This document shows, one piece after another, positions 1-8,096 of a stretch of 64,000 bases of DNA. Source of the stretch: Alteribacter populi (lineage in GTDB: Bacteria > Bacillota > Bacilli > Bacillales > Salisediminibacteriaceae); contig NZ_KZ293963.1 of assembly GCF_002352765.1 (NCBI RefSeq), positions 62,001 to 126,000 of the forward strand, in the 5' to 3' direction. The notes under the pieces were generated by a model, which saw only the letters and a program-made list of their open reading frames with translations, searched no databases and was not told where the DNA came from. Position 1 is the first letter of the stretch. Every line of letters starts with the position of its first letter. The position numbers were made by a program, and so were the translations under genes.

Positions 1-1
1 A

Positions 2-1192
2 TATATTAATAAGTTTAAGCTTCGGACTCAACCCTTTATAGGAAGTACCATAAATGACCTGATTTACGTCAATGGTATTTTAACAAGGCGCTATATTTAT
101 GAAGAGGATCCAGCGATATTAGACTTTCCTTTATATGGTGATGAGGTGAATTTGACCGCTCTAGAACTTCTTCAGTCAGCTATTCGTCCCTTTGCTATGC
201 TCTTTGAATACGCAACAGAACAAGAAAAGGAAGATTTAATACAGCACTTTGACCGTTATTCAATCGGGAGTTATTTGCGGGAAAATCCTATTGGAAGATC
301 GCTCTCACCTGCAGCTATTCATAAAATTAGGGTGTTACTTGGTATAGAAGGGTTTCCGGAATTATCGTTTATTGATTTGTACCTAAATATAGTGGGAGTT
401 TTATTTGATGTAAATACTAGGTATTACGAGATTGTAGGTGGCAATGATCGGCTTCCGAAAGCCTTTCTTCCGCAATTGGATGATGAAATTTTGTATGGAC
501 AAAAAGTAAGAAGGATTGTTCAAAACGATAATGGGATAGATGTTGTAACTACTGACGACATGAATGGACAAGTGCAGACTTTCTCCTCTGATGTGGTTAT
601 AACAACTATACCTTTTTCGATGTTTAGGTTTATAGATGTGGATCCTTATCATTCATTTTCATACTTAAAGTGGAAAACAATACGTGATTTGCATTATGTA
701 ACCTCAGTTAAAGTCGGCATCGAATTTTCGAATAAGTTTTGGGAAGAGGCTGGATTATTAGGAGGCAGTTTAGTGACAGACTACCCTAATCAGTTTACCT
801 ATTATCCGAGCCGAGACATAGGAGAGCCCGGACCTGGGGTTGTAAAAGCAAGCTATAGCTGGGGGGATGCTGCTTCCATTTGGGAAGCAATGTCTGAAGA
901 AGAAAGAATACAACAAGCGTTAAAGTATTTAGCACACGTCCATGGCGATCAGGTGTATGAAACGTTTATGGTAGGTCAGTCTTTTAGCTGGGGGGAAAAC
1001 CCTTTTTCAGGAGGGTGTTTTGCGATGTATAAACCGTTCCAAGCATCTGAGTTTCCGAGTGTCATTCAAAGACCTGAACAAAGAGTGCACTTTGCTGGGG
1101 AACACACATCATTGCATCATGCCTGGATTGAAGGCGCGATCGAATCAGGTATACGATCGGCTATGGAAGTGAATGATTTAGACTGGGAATAA
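2..1192 (+). CDS. Flavin monoamine oxidase family protein, 3' part (N-terminus outside window)
   Basis: The reading frame is open from the left edge through to the stop at 1192, so this is the C-terminal 396 residues of a longer protein. An internal GTG at 146 is in frame, but the frame upstream keeps coding for similar protein, so it is not the start. The C-terminal segment with 'FAGEHTS' followed by 'WIEGAIESG' is the FAD-contacting signature of the amine oxidase family (MAO, L-amino-acid oxidase, phytoene desaturase relatives). The N-terminal Rossmann GxGxxG lies outside the window. The likely role is oxidation of an amine or amino acid with FAD in the cytoplasm; the substrate cannot be told. 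Confidence 0.8.
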   Translation, partial: YINKFKLRTQPFIGSTINDLIYVNGILTRRYIYEEDPAILDFPLYGDEVNLTALELLQSAIRPFAMLFEYATEQEKEDLIQHFDRYSIGSYLRENPIGRSLSPAAIHKIRVLLGIEGFPELSFIDLYLNIVGVLFDVNTRYYEIVGGNDRLPKAFLPQLDDEILYGQKVRRIVQNDNGIDVVTTDDMNGQVQTFSSDVVITTIPFSMFRFIDVDPYHSFSYLKWKTIRDLHYVTSVKVGIEFSNKFWEEAGLLGGSLVTDYPNQFTYYPSRDIGEPGPGVVKASYSWGDAASIWEAMSEEERIQQALKYLAHVHGDQVYETFMVGQSFSWGENPFSGGCFAMYKPFQASEFPSVIQRPEQRVHFAGEHTSLHHAWIEGAIESGIRSAMEVNDLDWE

Positions 1193-1203
1193 CTATAGTG
1201 GGA

Positions 1204-1262
1204 GTTCAAAAAAGAGTATAAAAAGAGCGGATTAGGTCGAGGTGGCAAAGCCTTCGAGCACT
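1204..1262 (+). repeat. Left-end fragment of TGTTCAAA-type interspersed repeat (family R1)
   Basis: This stretch aligns over almost 60 bases with the left end of the repeat at 63510, sharing GTTCAAA, then ATAAAAAGAG, then GACGAGGTGG/GTCGAGGTGG and CTTCGAGCAC. The right half of the repeat is missing. HD-GYP coding similarity begins within a few bases of the place where similarity to the repeat stops, so the fragment marks a recombination joint. Confidence 0.6.
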
Positions 1263-1759
1263 GACTCTGAAGTTGTTGAATTGGGAAAGGTTGGCTTCAT
1301 TCATGACATAGGGAAGATGAAAGTTCACAATATATCTTAAATAAAAACGAGTCCTTAACCGGAGAAAAATTTCGAGAAGTCCAGAAACATCCCATTTATC
1401 GCAAGGAAATATTAGAGCAGGTGGAGGGTGTCAGTGAGAACATTATTAATGGAGCCCATCTCTATCATGAAAGACTGGACGGGACTGGGTGGTACCCATT
1501 TGGACAAACGGAAGAGGCGACTTCTTTTCAAGCACAAATCTTAGCCGTCGCCGATACATACGATGCTATTTCATCAGATCGGGTTTACCGCGAGAAGTTT
1601 TCTCCTTTTGAAGCTATAAAAGAGCTCGTGAATGAAGTTTATGCTGGCAAATTACATGGTAGAATTGTTTTTCCCTTTGTTCAACAAATCATCAATGGCT
1701 ATATGAACCGACAAGTTAGAATGACGAATGGAGCAGTAGGAACGCTCTCTGCAAATTGA
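1263..1759 (+). pseudogene. Broken HD-GYP domain gene (c-di-GMP phosphodiesterase-like)
   Basis: Two frames together give an HD-GYP fragment. The first (1263-1338) encodes 'VGFIHDIGKMKVH'. It runs into a stop, and the similarity continues one frame over from about 1343 ('NKNESLTGEKF', then 'QKHP'), so one base appears lost near 1335-1342. The second frame carries 'YHERLDGTGW', the degraded form of the HHExxDGxGYP signature, followed by 'ILAVADTYDAISSDRVYR', typical of the family. The N-terminal half of the domain and any sensor part are absent and replaced by a repeat fragment. No ribosome binding site is seen. Intact family members hydrolyse cyclic di-GMP; this copy is very probably dead. 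Confidence 0.75.
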
Positions 1760-1800
1760 AGAGGTTTTGTTAGATGAACAAACAAAAGTAGGCAACATAA

Positions 1801-1840
1801 AAACAGACTAGGGAGTAGTTTCCTAGTCTGTTTGTTTCTT
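1801..1840. terminator. Bidirectional intrinsic terminator
   Basis: A perfect 12-bp stem pairs AAACAGACTAGG (1801-1812) with CCTAGTCTGTTT (1822-1833) around a 9-base loop. It is followed by a T-rich tail on the plus strand. On the minus strand it ends in TTTTTATG, so it can also end the ykuU-ykuV transcript, whose last stop is at 1946. Confidence 0.75.
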
Positions 1841-1945
1841 ACCGGATAAAAGTATAGAGTGACAGCTACTGTCAAATCGCTCGTCCAAGGGAAAACATTC
1901 TTGAGACTTATAAACATGCGGTGGAAGATAACCCTTTATTATTAT

Positions 1946-2395
1946 TTATTTTTCTTCGTTACCTAGAACACGGTTAACACGCTTTCGCAGCATTTTCATA
2001 CCGCCACCGCCAGCTTGGAAGTGACGGAGCTTACCTTCCGCATCAAATACGTAATAGGCGGGTACGTATTGATTTTCGAAAGCATCAGTAAGTTTATGAT
2101 CATTGTCGACAAAGATCGGCTGTGTTATATCATGGCTCATCGCCATTGCTTTAATCACACTCATATCCAAGTCTTTTTCAGAACGAGGCATGTGAACTGC
2201 AACAACGTTCAATTCGTCTTCGAATTCATCACGAAATTCGTTAACGTCCGGCATAGCCTCTTTACATAGTCCGCAACTTACTGACCAAAAGTGAAATAAA
2301 GTCGGTTTGTCTCCTACTAGTTCATTCTTTGTTAGTTCATCGTTTAACCATTCTGTGGCACCTGTTAATTCAGGCATTTCAGCTCTTAGTTTCAT
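1946..2395 (-). CDS. ykuV: Thiol-disulfide oxidoreductase YkuV (thioredoxin-like)
   Basis: This 149-residue thioredoxin-fold protein closely resembles B. subtilis YkuV in length and sequence, including the start 'MKLRAEMPELTG'. The redox motif is Cys41-Gly-Leu-Cys44 and the cis-proline is Pro112 ('YVPAYYVF'). No signal peptide is seen, so it should act in the cytoplasm, reducing disulfides in partners. The ATG at 2395 has an AAGGAG ribosome binding site. It lies 86 bases downstream of the peroxiredoxin gene ykuU on the same strand, so the two are probably co-transcribed, and YkuV may help recycle YkuU (inference). Confidence 0.92.
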   Translation of the reverse strand: MKLRAEMPELTGATEWLNDELTKNELVGDKPTLFHFWSVSCGLCKEAMPDVNEFRDEFEDELNVVAVHMPRSEKDLDMSVIKAMAMSHDITQPIFVDNDHKLTDAFENQYVPAYYVFDAEGKLRHFQAGGGGMKMLRKRVNRVLGNEEK

Positions 2396-2481
2396 TATAC
2401 AATCACTCCTTGAATGTGTTTAGTTACGTCATTAATTTTTAATTACTTTCCATATACCACCAACTTGGGATGGCGTAATCC

Positions 2482-3027
2482 TTAAAGTGTTGTTTGACCT
2501 GGTTTCCAGTTAGCCGGGCAAAGTCCACCTGTTTGAAGTGCTTGAAGGACGCGTAATGTTTCGTCTACGTCACGACCGACGTTGTTATGATTTACTACTG
2601 AATACATAAGTTCACCTTCAGGGCTTATGATAAATAGTCCGCGAAGGGCAATACCTTCATCTTCAACTAAGACACCGTAGTCACGAGCCACGTTATGGTT
2701 TGTATCGGCAGCCAATGAGTAGTTTAAGTCACCTAGTCCATTATCATCACGATCGGTATTGATCCATGCTAGGTGAGTGTGGATCGTATCTGTTGAGACA
2801 CCAATTACCTCAGTATCAAGGTCTTCGAATTCTTCATAACGATCACTTAACGATGTGATTTCTGTTGGACATACGAAGGTGAAGTCCATTGGATAAAAAT
2901 AAAGAACCGTCCATTTATCGTTTTTCATATTTTCTTCTAAAGAAACTTTCCCGAATTCTTTATTTGCAAGTACAGCCTCCATTTCAAATCGTGGTGCTTG
3001 TTTTGCTACCATGCGCTTGTCGCTCAC
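2482..3027 (-). CDS. ykuU: 2-Cys peroxiredoxin YkuU (AhpC/Prx1 type)
   Basis: The 181-residue protein is a typical 2-Cys peroxiredoxin. The peroxidatic Cys53 sits in 'FTFVCPTE', and the resolving Cys170 sits in the C-terminal 'GGLCPANW'. It reduces hydrogen peroxide and organic peroxides in the cytoplasm at the expense of a thioredoxin-like donor. The start is GTG at 3027 with a GGGAGAGG ribosome binding site. It is the first gene of a ykuU-ykuV pair, and a strong promoter and a PerR-like box lie just upstream, consistent with peroxide control. The length and order match B. subtilis YkuU. Confidence 0.93.
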   Translation of the reverse strand: MSDKRMVAKQAPRFEMEAVLANKEFGKVSLEENMKNDKWTVLYFYPMDFTFVCPTEITSLSDRYEEFEDLDTEVIGVSTDTIHTHLAWINTDRDDNGLGDLNYSLAADTNHNVARDYGVLVEDEGIALRGLFIISPEGELMYSVVNHNNVGRDVDETLRVLQALQTGGLCPANWKPGQTTL

Positions 3028-3074
3028 AATAACCTCTCCCTTTTTTATAACTATTATTATTTAATACAAATTAT

Positions 3075-3102
3075 ATTCTAACAAAAAAACAAAGATTGTC
3101 AA
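3075..3102 (-). promoter_or_regulatory. Sigma-A promoter of ykuU-ykuV
   Basis: On the minus strand, TTGACA (3102-3097) is followed after 16 bases by TAGAAT (3080-3075). It lies about 50 bases upstream of the ykuU start, in an AT-rich stretch. Confidence 0.7.
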
Positions 3103-3109
3103 CACTTAT

Positions 3110-3124
3110 TTATAATGATTTTAA
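3110..3124. promoter_or_regulatory. PerR-like operator upstream of ykuU
   Basis: TTATAATGATTTTAA matches the Bacillus PerR box TTATAATnATTATAA at all but one position. It lies 7 bases upstream of the ykuU -35 hexamer and overlaps a wider palindrome (AATGATTT/AAATCATT). The peroxiredoxin target fits peroxide regulation. A Fur-family alternative cannot be excluded by sequence alone. Confidence 0.45.
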
Positions 3125-3184
3125 TTAAATCATTACTATATATAAAAGTGCTGTTTTTATTATACCCTATAGGTTAGGGAATTC

Positions 3185-3224
3185 AAGAAAAATGCTCACC
3201 GCTTATAATTATAGCAGTGAGCAT
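3185..3224 (-). terminator. Intrinsic terminator of the DHH-CBS-nucleotidyltransferase gene
   Basis: On the minus strand an 11-bp stem with one mismatch (3224-3214 with 3202-3192) is followed by TTTTTCTTG. It lies about 55 bases downstream of the stop at 3280. Confidence 0.7.
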
Positions 3225-3279
3225 GACAGGTGTTGATTAGCTTTGGGTATATAATATTCTCAATTCATGATCGATATTC

Positions 3280-5892
3280 TCATTCGTGTGATAGAGTAAT
3301 TCGACTTGAAAGCTCGTTTAATACAGTGTTTTTGGAAAGAGAAGGGTTGTCGATCATGATCGCCTCTGCTTCTATAAGCCAATCGCGATACTTAGGTCCA
3401 GGTGTTAACCCTAACTGTTTCAAATCGTTTCCTGAGAAAATTGACGCTACTTTTTTCCTTCTTATTAGATAAGTAAGTCCATGTTCTTTAACGGAAGGGG
3501 AATTCTCTCCACAGCTTGATAAAATCACAGTCAATGCTTCATTACTCCACGTTGAGCAAAGAGTATGCCATTTTGAGAAGGGGCTATGAACAAGTTTTTT
3601 AAAGGCATGTACTTTTTGGTCAATATCTTTTATTTCTTTTAACAAATGCATGTCTTGTTTATTTAGGGTAAAAGCTGCGCATTCATTAAAAGCCAGATCC
3701 GTCATTTTAGTCATTAAATAAAGAATACCAATCCAATGAAAAGGTAAGAGTTTAATTTTCTCTTCAGATAGAGCATGTTCAAGTTCTTCGAATTGTGCAA
3801 ATCTACCCATGATGGTGATGGTATCTTCTCTTTCCTCTAATAGAAAGGGTAGAAGATTAAGTTCACTGCTTCTTTTGGCAAAATACATTGGTGTTTCTTC
3901 AATCAACATTCGCATCAGCTCATTGGCGATCCTCGGCTTTGAAACTGAATTCAAGTTGTGGACGTGTTGTTTTGCAAAGCTTTCAGTTTCATTATTCATA
4001 GAAAAACCAAACCGATTTTCAAAGCGAATTGCTCTTAAAATTCGTGTCGGGTCTTCTACAAAACTTAAGTTGTAAAGGACACGTATCGTTCCATTTTTTA
4101 GATCGTCAAAACTGTGAAAGAAGTCGAGTGATTGCCCAAAGTTATTGGGGGCAAGAGAAATTCCCATTGCGTTAATTGTAAAGTCACGACGATACAGGTC
4201 TTCTTTAATGTTAGACATCTCTACGATAGGAAGAGCAGCTGGAAAATCGTAATATTCTGTTCGTGCACTTGTTAAATCGATTTTAAGGCCACTAGTATGT
4301 GTCCAGGTGGCAGTCTTGAAGATTTCGTGTGTACGAATTGACCCTCCAATTTCTCCCGTGAGAGCTTCTCCGAGTACGATAGCATTTCCTTCGACAACGA
4401 TATCAATATCTTCATTCTTTCTTTTTAGGAGGATGTCCCTTACGATCCCGCCAACTAGGTAAGCATGCATGTTTAACGCATTCGCTTTTTCACCAATTTT
4501 ACCGATGAGCCGGTAAACCTCAGGGGTGAGCTGTTTACTCAACTCGTAATCTAGGCGACCGGTAGGAAGAGGGTCTGGTGTTGGTTTGCTCGTTTTTGAC
4601 AGAATAGCTTCTTCTCCGTGCATCTCTTGGATGAGATCGGTACGAGATACGATACCAATCACTTTTTTATTATCCAGAACCGGCAGTCTGCCAATGTCTT
4701 TTTCGATCATGAGAGACTGAATATCTTGCAATGTCATGTCTTTATCAATGAAAATAGGCTCTTGACTCATATATCCTTTCACTGGTGCGTGTCCAAGGTC
4801 ATGATGGAGAGCTTTGTCAATATCTCTTCGTGAGATAATCCCAACAAGTCGTTCTTTTTCTATTACAGGAAATCCAGTATGACCGTAGCGGTAAAGCATC
4901 TTGGAAACGTCGGCAACCGTTGTATCCGGAGCGACGACTCGTACAGGAGAGCTCATCATATGCTCAGCTGTTTGCTCTGAAACAATGAGAGCAGGAAGCT
5001 GTAATAATAATTCATCGGCAAGAATAGTAGCGTTTAAATCCTTCCTCATTGCAGAAGCCGCTTTACGATGACCACCGCCTCCTAAAGGTTGAATAGCCGG
5101 GAGAACGTTTACACGATCAGAATTGGATCTGGCTGTTACAAAAGTTTTTTCACCCATTGTGACGATGGAGAAAAAGGCATCAGCTCCAGTCAAATCGAGA
5201 AGCCGGCTCGTAATAGAAGCGAGTTTTCCTGTATAGTGTTCTTGATGATAAGAGGTTATCCCAACTTCGATGCCTAGGTTATGAGTAAAAGTGCTCTGAT
5301 CGAGCAAAGATTGGAATAGTTGCTGCTCGTTTGAAGTAAGAGGTGTTCCGCGAAATTGGTTCACGATGTCCAGACTGGCTCCAGAGGATATAAGTTCATA
5401 GCCAGCAAGAAGGTCTTCTGCTGTCGTTGTGTCATGTGTGAAATTACCAGTATCCGTATATAACCCTAATGCAAATACCGTTGCTTCAAGTGGAGAGAAA
5501 GGAATGCCTCTTTCTTTTAACATACGAATGAAAATCGTAACACAAGCACCATAACGGTGGTGTATGACTGTCTCCTCTATGGAATTTTTTTGACTGAGTG
5601 GGTGGTGGTCATATATTGTAAAATGTATGTCTTTATGTAAGTTTGAAGCAATTTTACCGATACGATCCGTTGAGGCTGTATCGACTAGGATCGCATGGTC
5701 GACTTTGTTCCAATCAATATGTTTTTTTGGTGTAAAGGCGAAGGTGTCTTTATATAAGGAAATAAAATGTTTTACAGCCGGCTGAAGATTTTCTGGAAGA
5801 ACTACTTTCGCAGAGGAATGAATTTTCTTCGCTGCGATCATAGAAGCAAGTCCGTCGAAATCTAAATTTGTGTGTGACAAGATCACGTCCAT
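3280..5892 (-). CDS. Three-module protein: DHH phosphoesterase, CBS pair, tRNA CCA-type nucleotidyltransferase
   Basis: This 870-residue fusion is much longer than a typical Bacillus Cca (about 400 aa). Residues 1-300 form a DHH/DHHA1 phosphoesterase: Asp11/Asp13 in 'DFDGLAS', Asp71, DHH at 95-97 and GGGGHRKAAS at 271-280. All metal ligands are present. Two CBS domains lie at about 312-360 and 374-425. From 475 onward is a class II nucleotidyltransferase: 'GGIVRD' (481-486), DID (495-497), RRDFTINA (568-575) and EDPTRILR (613-620). Such proteins act on tRNA 3' ends, either adding CCA or only CC or A. ATG at 5892 with AAAGGGTGG is preferred over the ATG at 5925. It is transcribed alone. Confidence 0.88.
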   Translation of the reverse strand: MDVILSHTNLDFDGLASMIAAKKIHSSAKVVLPENLQPAVKHFISLYKDTFAFTPKKHIDWNKVDHAILVDTASTDRIGKIASNLHKDIHFTIYDHHPLSQKNSIEETVIHHRYGACVTIFIRMLKERGIPFSPLEATVFALGLYTDTGNFTHDTTTAEDLLAGYELISSGASLDIVNQFRGTPLTSNEQQLFQSLLDQSTFTHNLGIEVGITSYHQEHYTGKLASITSRLLDLTGADAFFSIVTMGEKTFVTARSNSDRVNVLPAIQPLGGGGHRKAASAMRKDLNATILADELLLQLPALIVSEQTAEHMMSSPVRVVAPDTTVADVSKMLYRYGHTGFPVIEKERLVGIISRRDIDKALHHDLGHAPVKGYMSQEPIFIDKDMTLQDIQSLMIEKDIGRLPVLDNKKVIGIVSRTDLIQEMHGEEAILSKTSKPTPDPLPTGRLDYELSKQLTPEVYRLIGKIGEKANALNMHAYLVGGIVRDILLKRKNEDIDIVVEGNAIVLGEALTGEIGGSIRTHEIFKTATWTHTSGLKIDLTSARTEYYDFPAALPIVEMSNIKEDLYRRDFTINAMGISLAPNNFGQSLDFFHSFDDLKNGTIRVLYNLSFVEDPTRILRAIRFENRFGFSMNNETESFAKQHVHNLNSVSKPRIANELMRMLIEETPMYFAKRSSELNLLPFLLEEREDTITIMGRFAQFEELEHALSEEKIKLLPFHWIGILYLMTKMTDLAFNECAAFTLNKQDMHLLKEIKDIDQKVHAFKKLVHSPFSKWHTLCSTWSNEALTVILSSCGENSPSVKEHGLTYLIRRKKVASIFSGNDLKQLGLTPGPKYRDWLIEAEAIMIDNPSLSKNTVLNELSSRITLSHE

Positions 5893-6018
5893 CAAAAAAC
5901 CACCCTTTCTCATTAGTTCCACCAATTGGTCTTTATTGTTTCCGTTTTATCGCTTTCATGCTAAAAAAAAGAAAGAATCATTAGAAAAACGCCCCCCAAG
6001 AGAGAGCGCTTTTCTAAT

Positions 6019-6567
6019 TCACATCTTCCGAACTCGGAAATTACTTATCATCAATAGCGACAATGTAAGAATGATTAACATAAAAATAGCGGAGGTTATG
6101 GTATCTTTTAATAAAAAGCTAACTGTCAGAATACATCCAGCTGCAGTAATTGGTAATCCGACAAAAAAGCCTTCCTGCTCTGTTACATTGAATCTTGCAA
6201 GGCGAATAGCTCCACAAGCAATAAAGAGAATAGTTAGGAACATACCCGCTGCGGAAAATTGATGCAAAACAGATTGATAAACTAATAACGCAGGAGCAAC
6301 ACCAAATGATATAATATCACATAATGAATCCAATTGTTTTCCCATATCAGAAGTAATGTTTAATTTTCTGGCTACTTTACCATCCAAGCGGTCAAAAATA
6401 GCAGCTAAACAGATAAACGCGACACTCATGCCATATTGTCCTTGCAGTACAGCTAACATTGCAAAGCCACCTAGACCTAAATTTAAGATCGTTAAAAAAT
6501 TGGCAGTATGACTGCGGAATTTTCGAAAGGTATTGTCGACGAAATACTGTAATAACGTCAACGACAT
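6019..6567 (-). CDS. pssA: CDP-diacylglycerol--serine O-phosphatidyltransferase
   Basis: About 182 residues, with several membrane segments and a complete CDP-alcohol phosphotransferase signature: D62-G-x2-A-R67-x8-G76-x3-D80-x3-D84. It makes phosphatidylserine from CDP-diacylglycerol and serine at the membrane. The divergent psd gene next to it encodes the following step to phosphatidylethanolamine. An AGAGGAG site lies close to ATG 6567; a TTG at 6561 has the better spacing (8 bases) and may be the true start. Any longer upstream start would fall inside the repeat at 6602-6710 and is rejected. In B. subtilis pssA and psd lie on the same strand, whereas here they diverge. Confidence 0.9.
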   Translation of the reverse strand: MSLTLLQYFVDNTFRKFRSHTANFLTILNLGLGGFAMLAVLQGQYGMSVAFICLAAIFDRLDGKVARKLNITSDMGKQLDSLCDIISFGVAPALLVYQSVLHQFSAAGMFLTILFIACGAIRLARFNVTEQEGFFVGLPITAAGCILTVSFLLKDTITSAIFMLIILTLSLLMISNFRVRKM

Positions 6568-6601
6568 CACTCCTCTAAACTGTTGGCTAACTTTTAGAGT
6601 G

Positions 6602-6710
6602 TGTTCAAAAAAGGAGGGCATTGATTGTGTGCTACGACGAGTATAAAAAAAGTGAAGAAGGAGCATCTTCTTTTCCGTTGCAACACTATGATTCTAAGAT
6701 TTTTTGAACA
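6602..6710. repeat. Short TGTTCAAA interspersed repeat (family R1) between pssA and psd
   Basis: The element starts with TGTTCAAAAAAGG (6602) and ends with the inverted form TTTTTTGAACA (to 6710), giving an 11-12 bp terminal inverted repeat. Its interior carries GTTGCAAC, also found near the right end of the 63.5-kb copy. It fills most of the divergent pssA/psd spacer and could supply or disturb promoter or terminator functions there. Confidence 0.55.
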
Positions 6711-6830
6711 TCTTCTTTAAGAGCCAACTCTAATTAAATATTAATTTTATCATAAATCAAACTTGGAAACTACTAATTATTGTCATGAACTGATAAAAAT
6801 AACGATTGATGAACTTATGGAGGAATCAAC

Positions 6831-7637
6831 TTGAAGAAACAACTATATCGCACATTAATGGAACTTACGAAAAATCCTCTTCAATCTTGGGGAATTAAAA
6901 CATTTGCGAGATCGAGGGCGAGTAAGCCTCTTGTTCGTTCTTTTACGAAAGTATATAACATCAACTTAGATGAATCGGCTAGAAACCTAGAAGATTTTGA
7001 AAACCTACAATCACTGTTTATTCGGAAACTAGACCCTTCAGCCCGGACGGTGGATCCTGCTACGAAATCTATTGTTAGCCCCGTAGATGGAACTCTTTCT
7101 GAAGTGGGAGAAATTCAATCGGATGCTACATTTACGATAAAAGGACAAACCTATGATGTAAGTGAGTTAGTTGGTTTAGAAAAGACAAGCGCCCGATATC
7201 TCGGAGGGACGTATATGCTCTTTTATTTAAGCCCAACTGATTACCATAGAATTCACAGTCCCGTTAACGGGAGGATCAGGAAGACATGGGCCCTGGGGAA
7301 GCACTCTTCTCCCGTGAATCCATTAGGACTAGCATTAGGTGACCGTGTGCTTGCAAAAAATTACCGGTTGCTAACAGAGATGAAAACAAAACAAGACAAG
7401 TGTGTTTGTATTGTAAAAATCGGAGCATTGAACGTTAACAGTATCCATACCAGTACGGCGCTGGAAAATGAGCATTTAGATAAAGGGGAAGAGTTGGCTT
7501 ATTTTTCTTTTGGATCAAGTGTTATCTTACTATTTGAAAAAGGCTCTATTGAGCTGAATAGCTCATCTCGTGCTGATGGTAAAGTTCAACATGGCTCTCC
7601 TATTGGAAAAATACCTGAATCATTAATGAAAAATTAA
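6831..7637 (+). CDS. psd: Phosphatidylserine decarboxylase proenzyme
   Basis: The 268-residue proenzyme converts phosphatidylserine to phosphatidylethanolamine. Self-cleavage is expected in 'FSFGSSVILLF' between Gly228 and Ser229, the local form of the LGST motif, to give the pyruvoyl-bearing alpha chain. The conserved 'VSPVDG' and 'DYHRIHSPVNG' segments are present, as usual for the bacterial class. The start is TTG at 6831 with a GGAGG site 8 bases upstream. It is divergent from pssA. A repeat element begins immediately after its stop codon. Confidence 0.93.
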   Translation: MKKQLYRTLMELTKNPLQSWGIKTFARSRASKPLVRSFTKVYNINLDESARNLEDFENLQSLFIRKLDPSARTVDPATKSIVSPVDGTLSEVGEIQSDATFTIKGQTYDVSELVGLEKTSARYLGGTYMLFYLSPTDYHRIHSPVNGRIRKTWALGKHSSPVNPLGLALGDRVLAKNYRLLTEMKTKQDKCVCIVKIGALNVNSIHTSTALENEHLDKGEELAYFSFGSSVILLFEKGSIELNSSSRADGKVQHGSPIGKIPESLMKN

Positions 7638-7849
7638 GGCTGTTTTATAACGGTTGTTGTATTGTTTTTTTGAGTGATAGGCAAGGGGTGCTGCTGCAAT
7701 GGCGGAGACTCCCTCAGGAAAAGTTGATATGGCGGGGGTCCGCCCGGATTTTGAGGCCCTAAAAAAATTTTTTGTACTCGCCTCCGACTGCCAAGGTCCA
7801 CATAATTCTTGTAAATACATTTACTGTATTTAGAGATTACGCGTTGCGT

Positions 7850-8096
7850 TGGGAATGTGGGATACATTTCCATATATAGGTGTAATTCACACGAGAAAAA
7901 CTCTGCTACAATCAGGTGACTTACCCTCCCATGTCTCCTGGCATCAAGTGCCTACATTCCTTCGTTGGGTCTTGCCTGACGCAGATCTCGGACTCTTACT
8001 CCTGCATGGACTGCCCTTTACTGGGCGTCTAAAGTCTCCGTCTTGCCGAATCTCTGTGCCTGTGTTGTCAAAGGTACATTAAAGCACTGTGAAGCC
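7850..8096 (-). ncRNA. Candidate bridge-RNA region of the IS110 element (3' flank)
   Basis: About 245 bases after the transposase stop hold no plausible gene but contain small stems, for example GCCC/GGGC near 8015-8035 and GGCAC/GTGCC-type pairs near 7935-7955. IS110/IS1111 elements are known to encode a structured bridge RNA in one non-coding flank. Which flank applies here is not settled; the 5' flank (9378-9600) is the alternative. Confidence 0.3.

Noticed and set aside
1421..1759. The 112-residue frame as an intact HD-GYP protein
   Set aside because: It lacks the HD half of the domain, which is present upstream in another frame, and has the signature GYP altered; treated as part of a pseudogene.
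7623..8082. Several short frames (65-79 codons) between psd and the transposase
   Set aside because: They lie in the R2 repeat and the non-coding flank of the IS110 element and lack ribosome binding sites.
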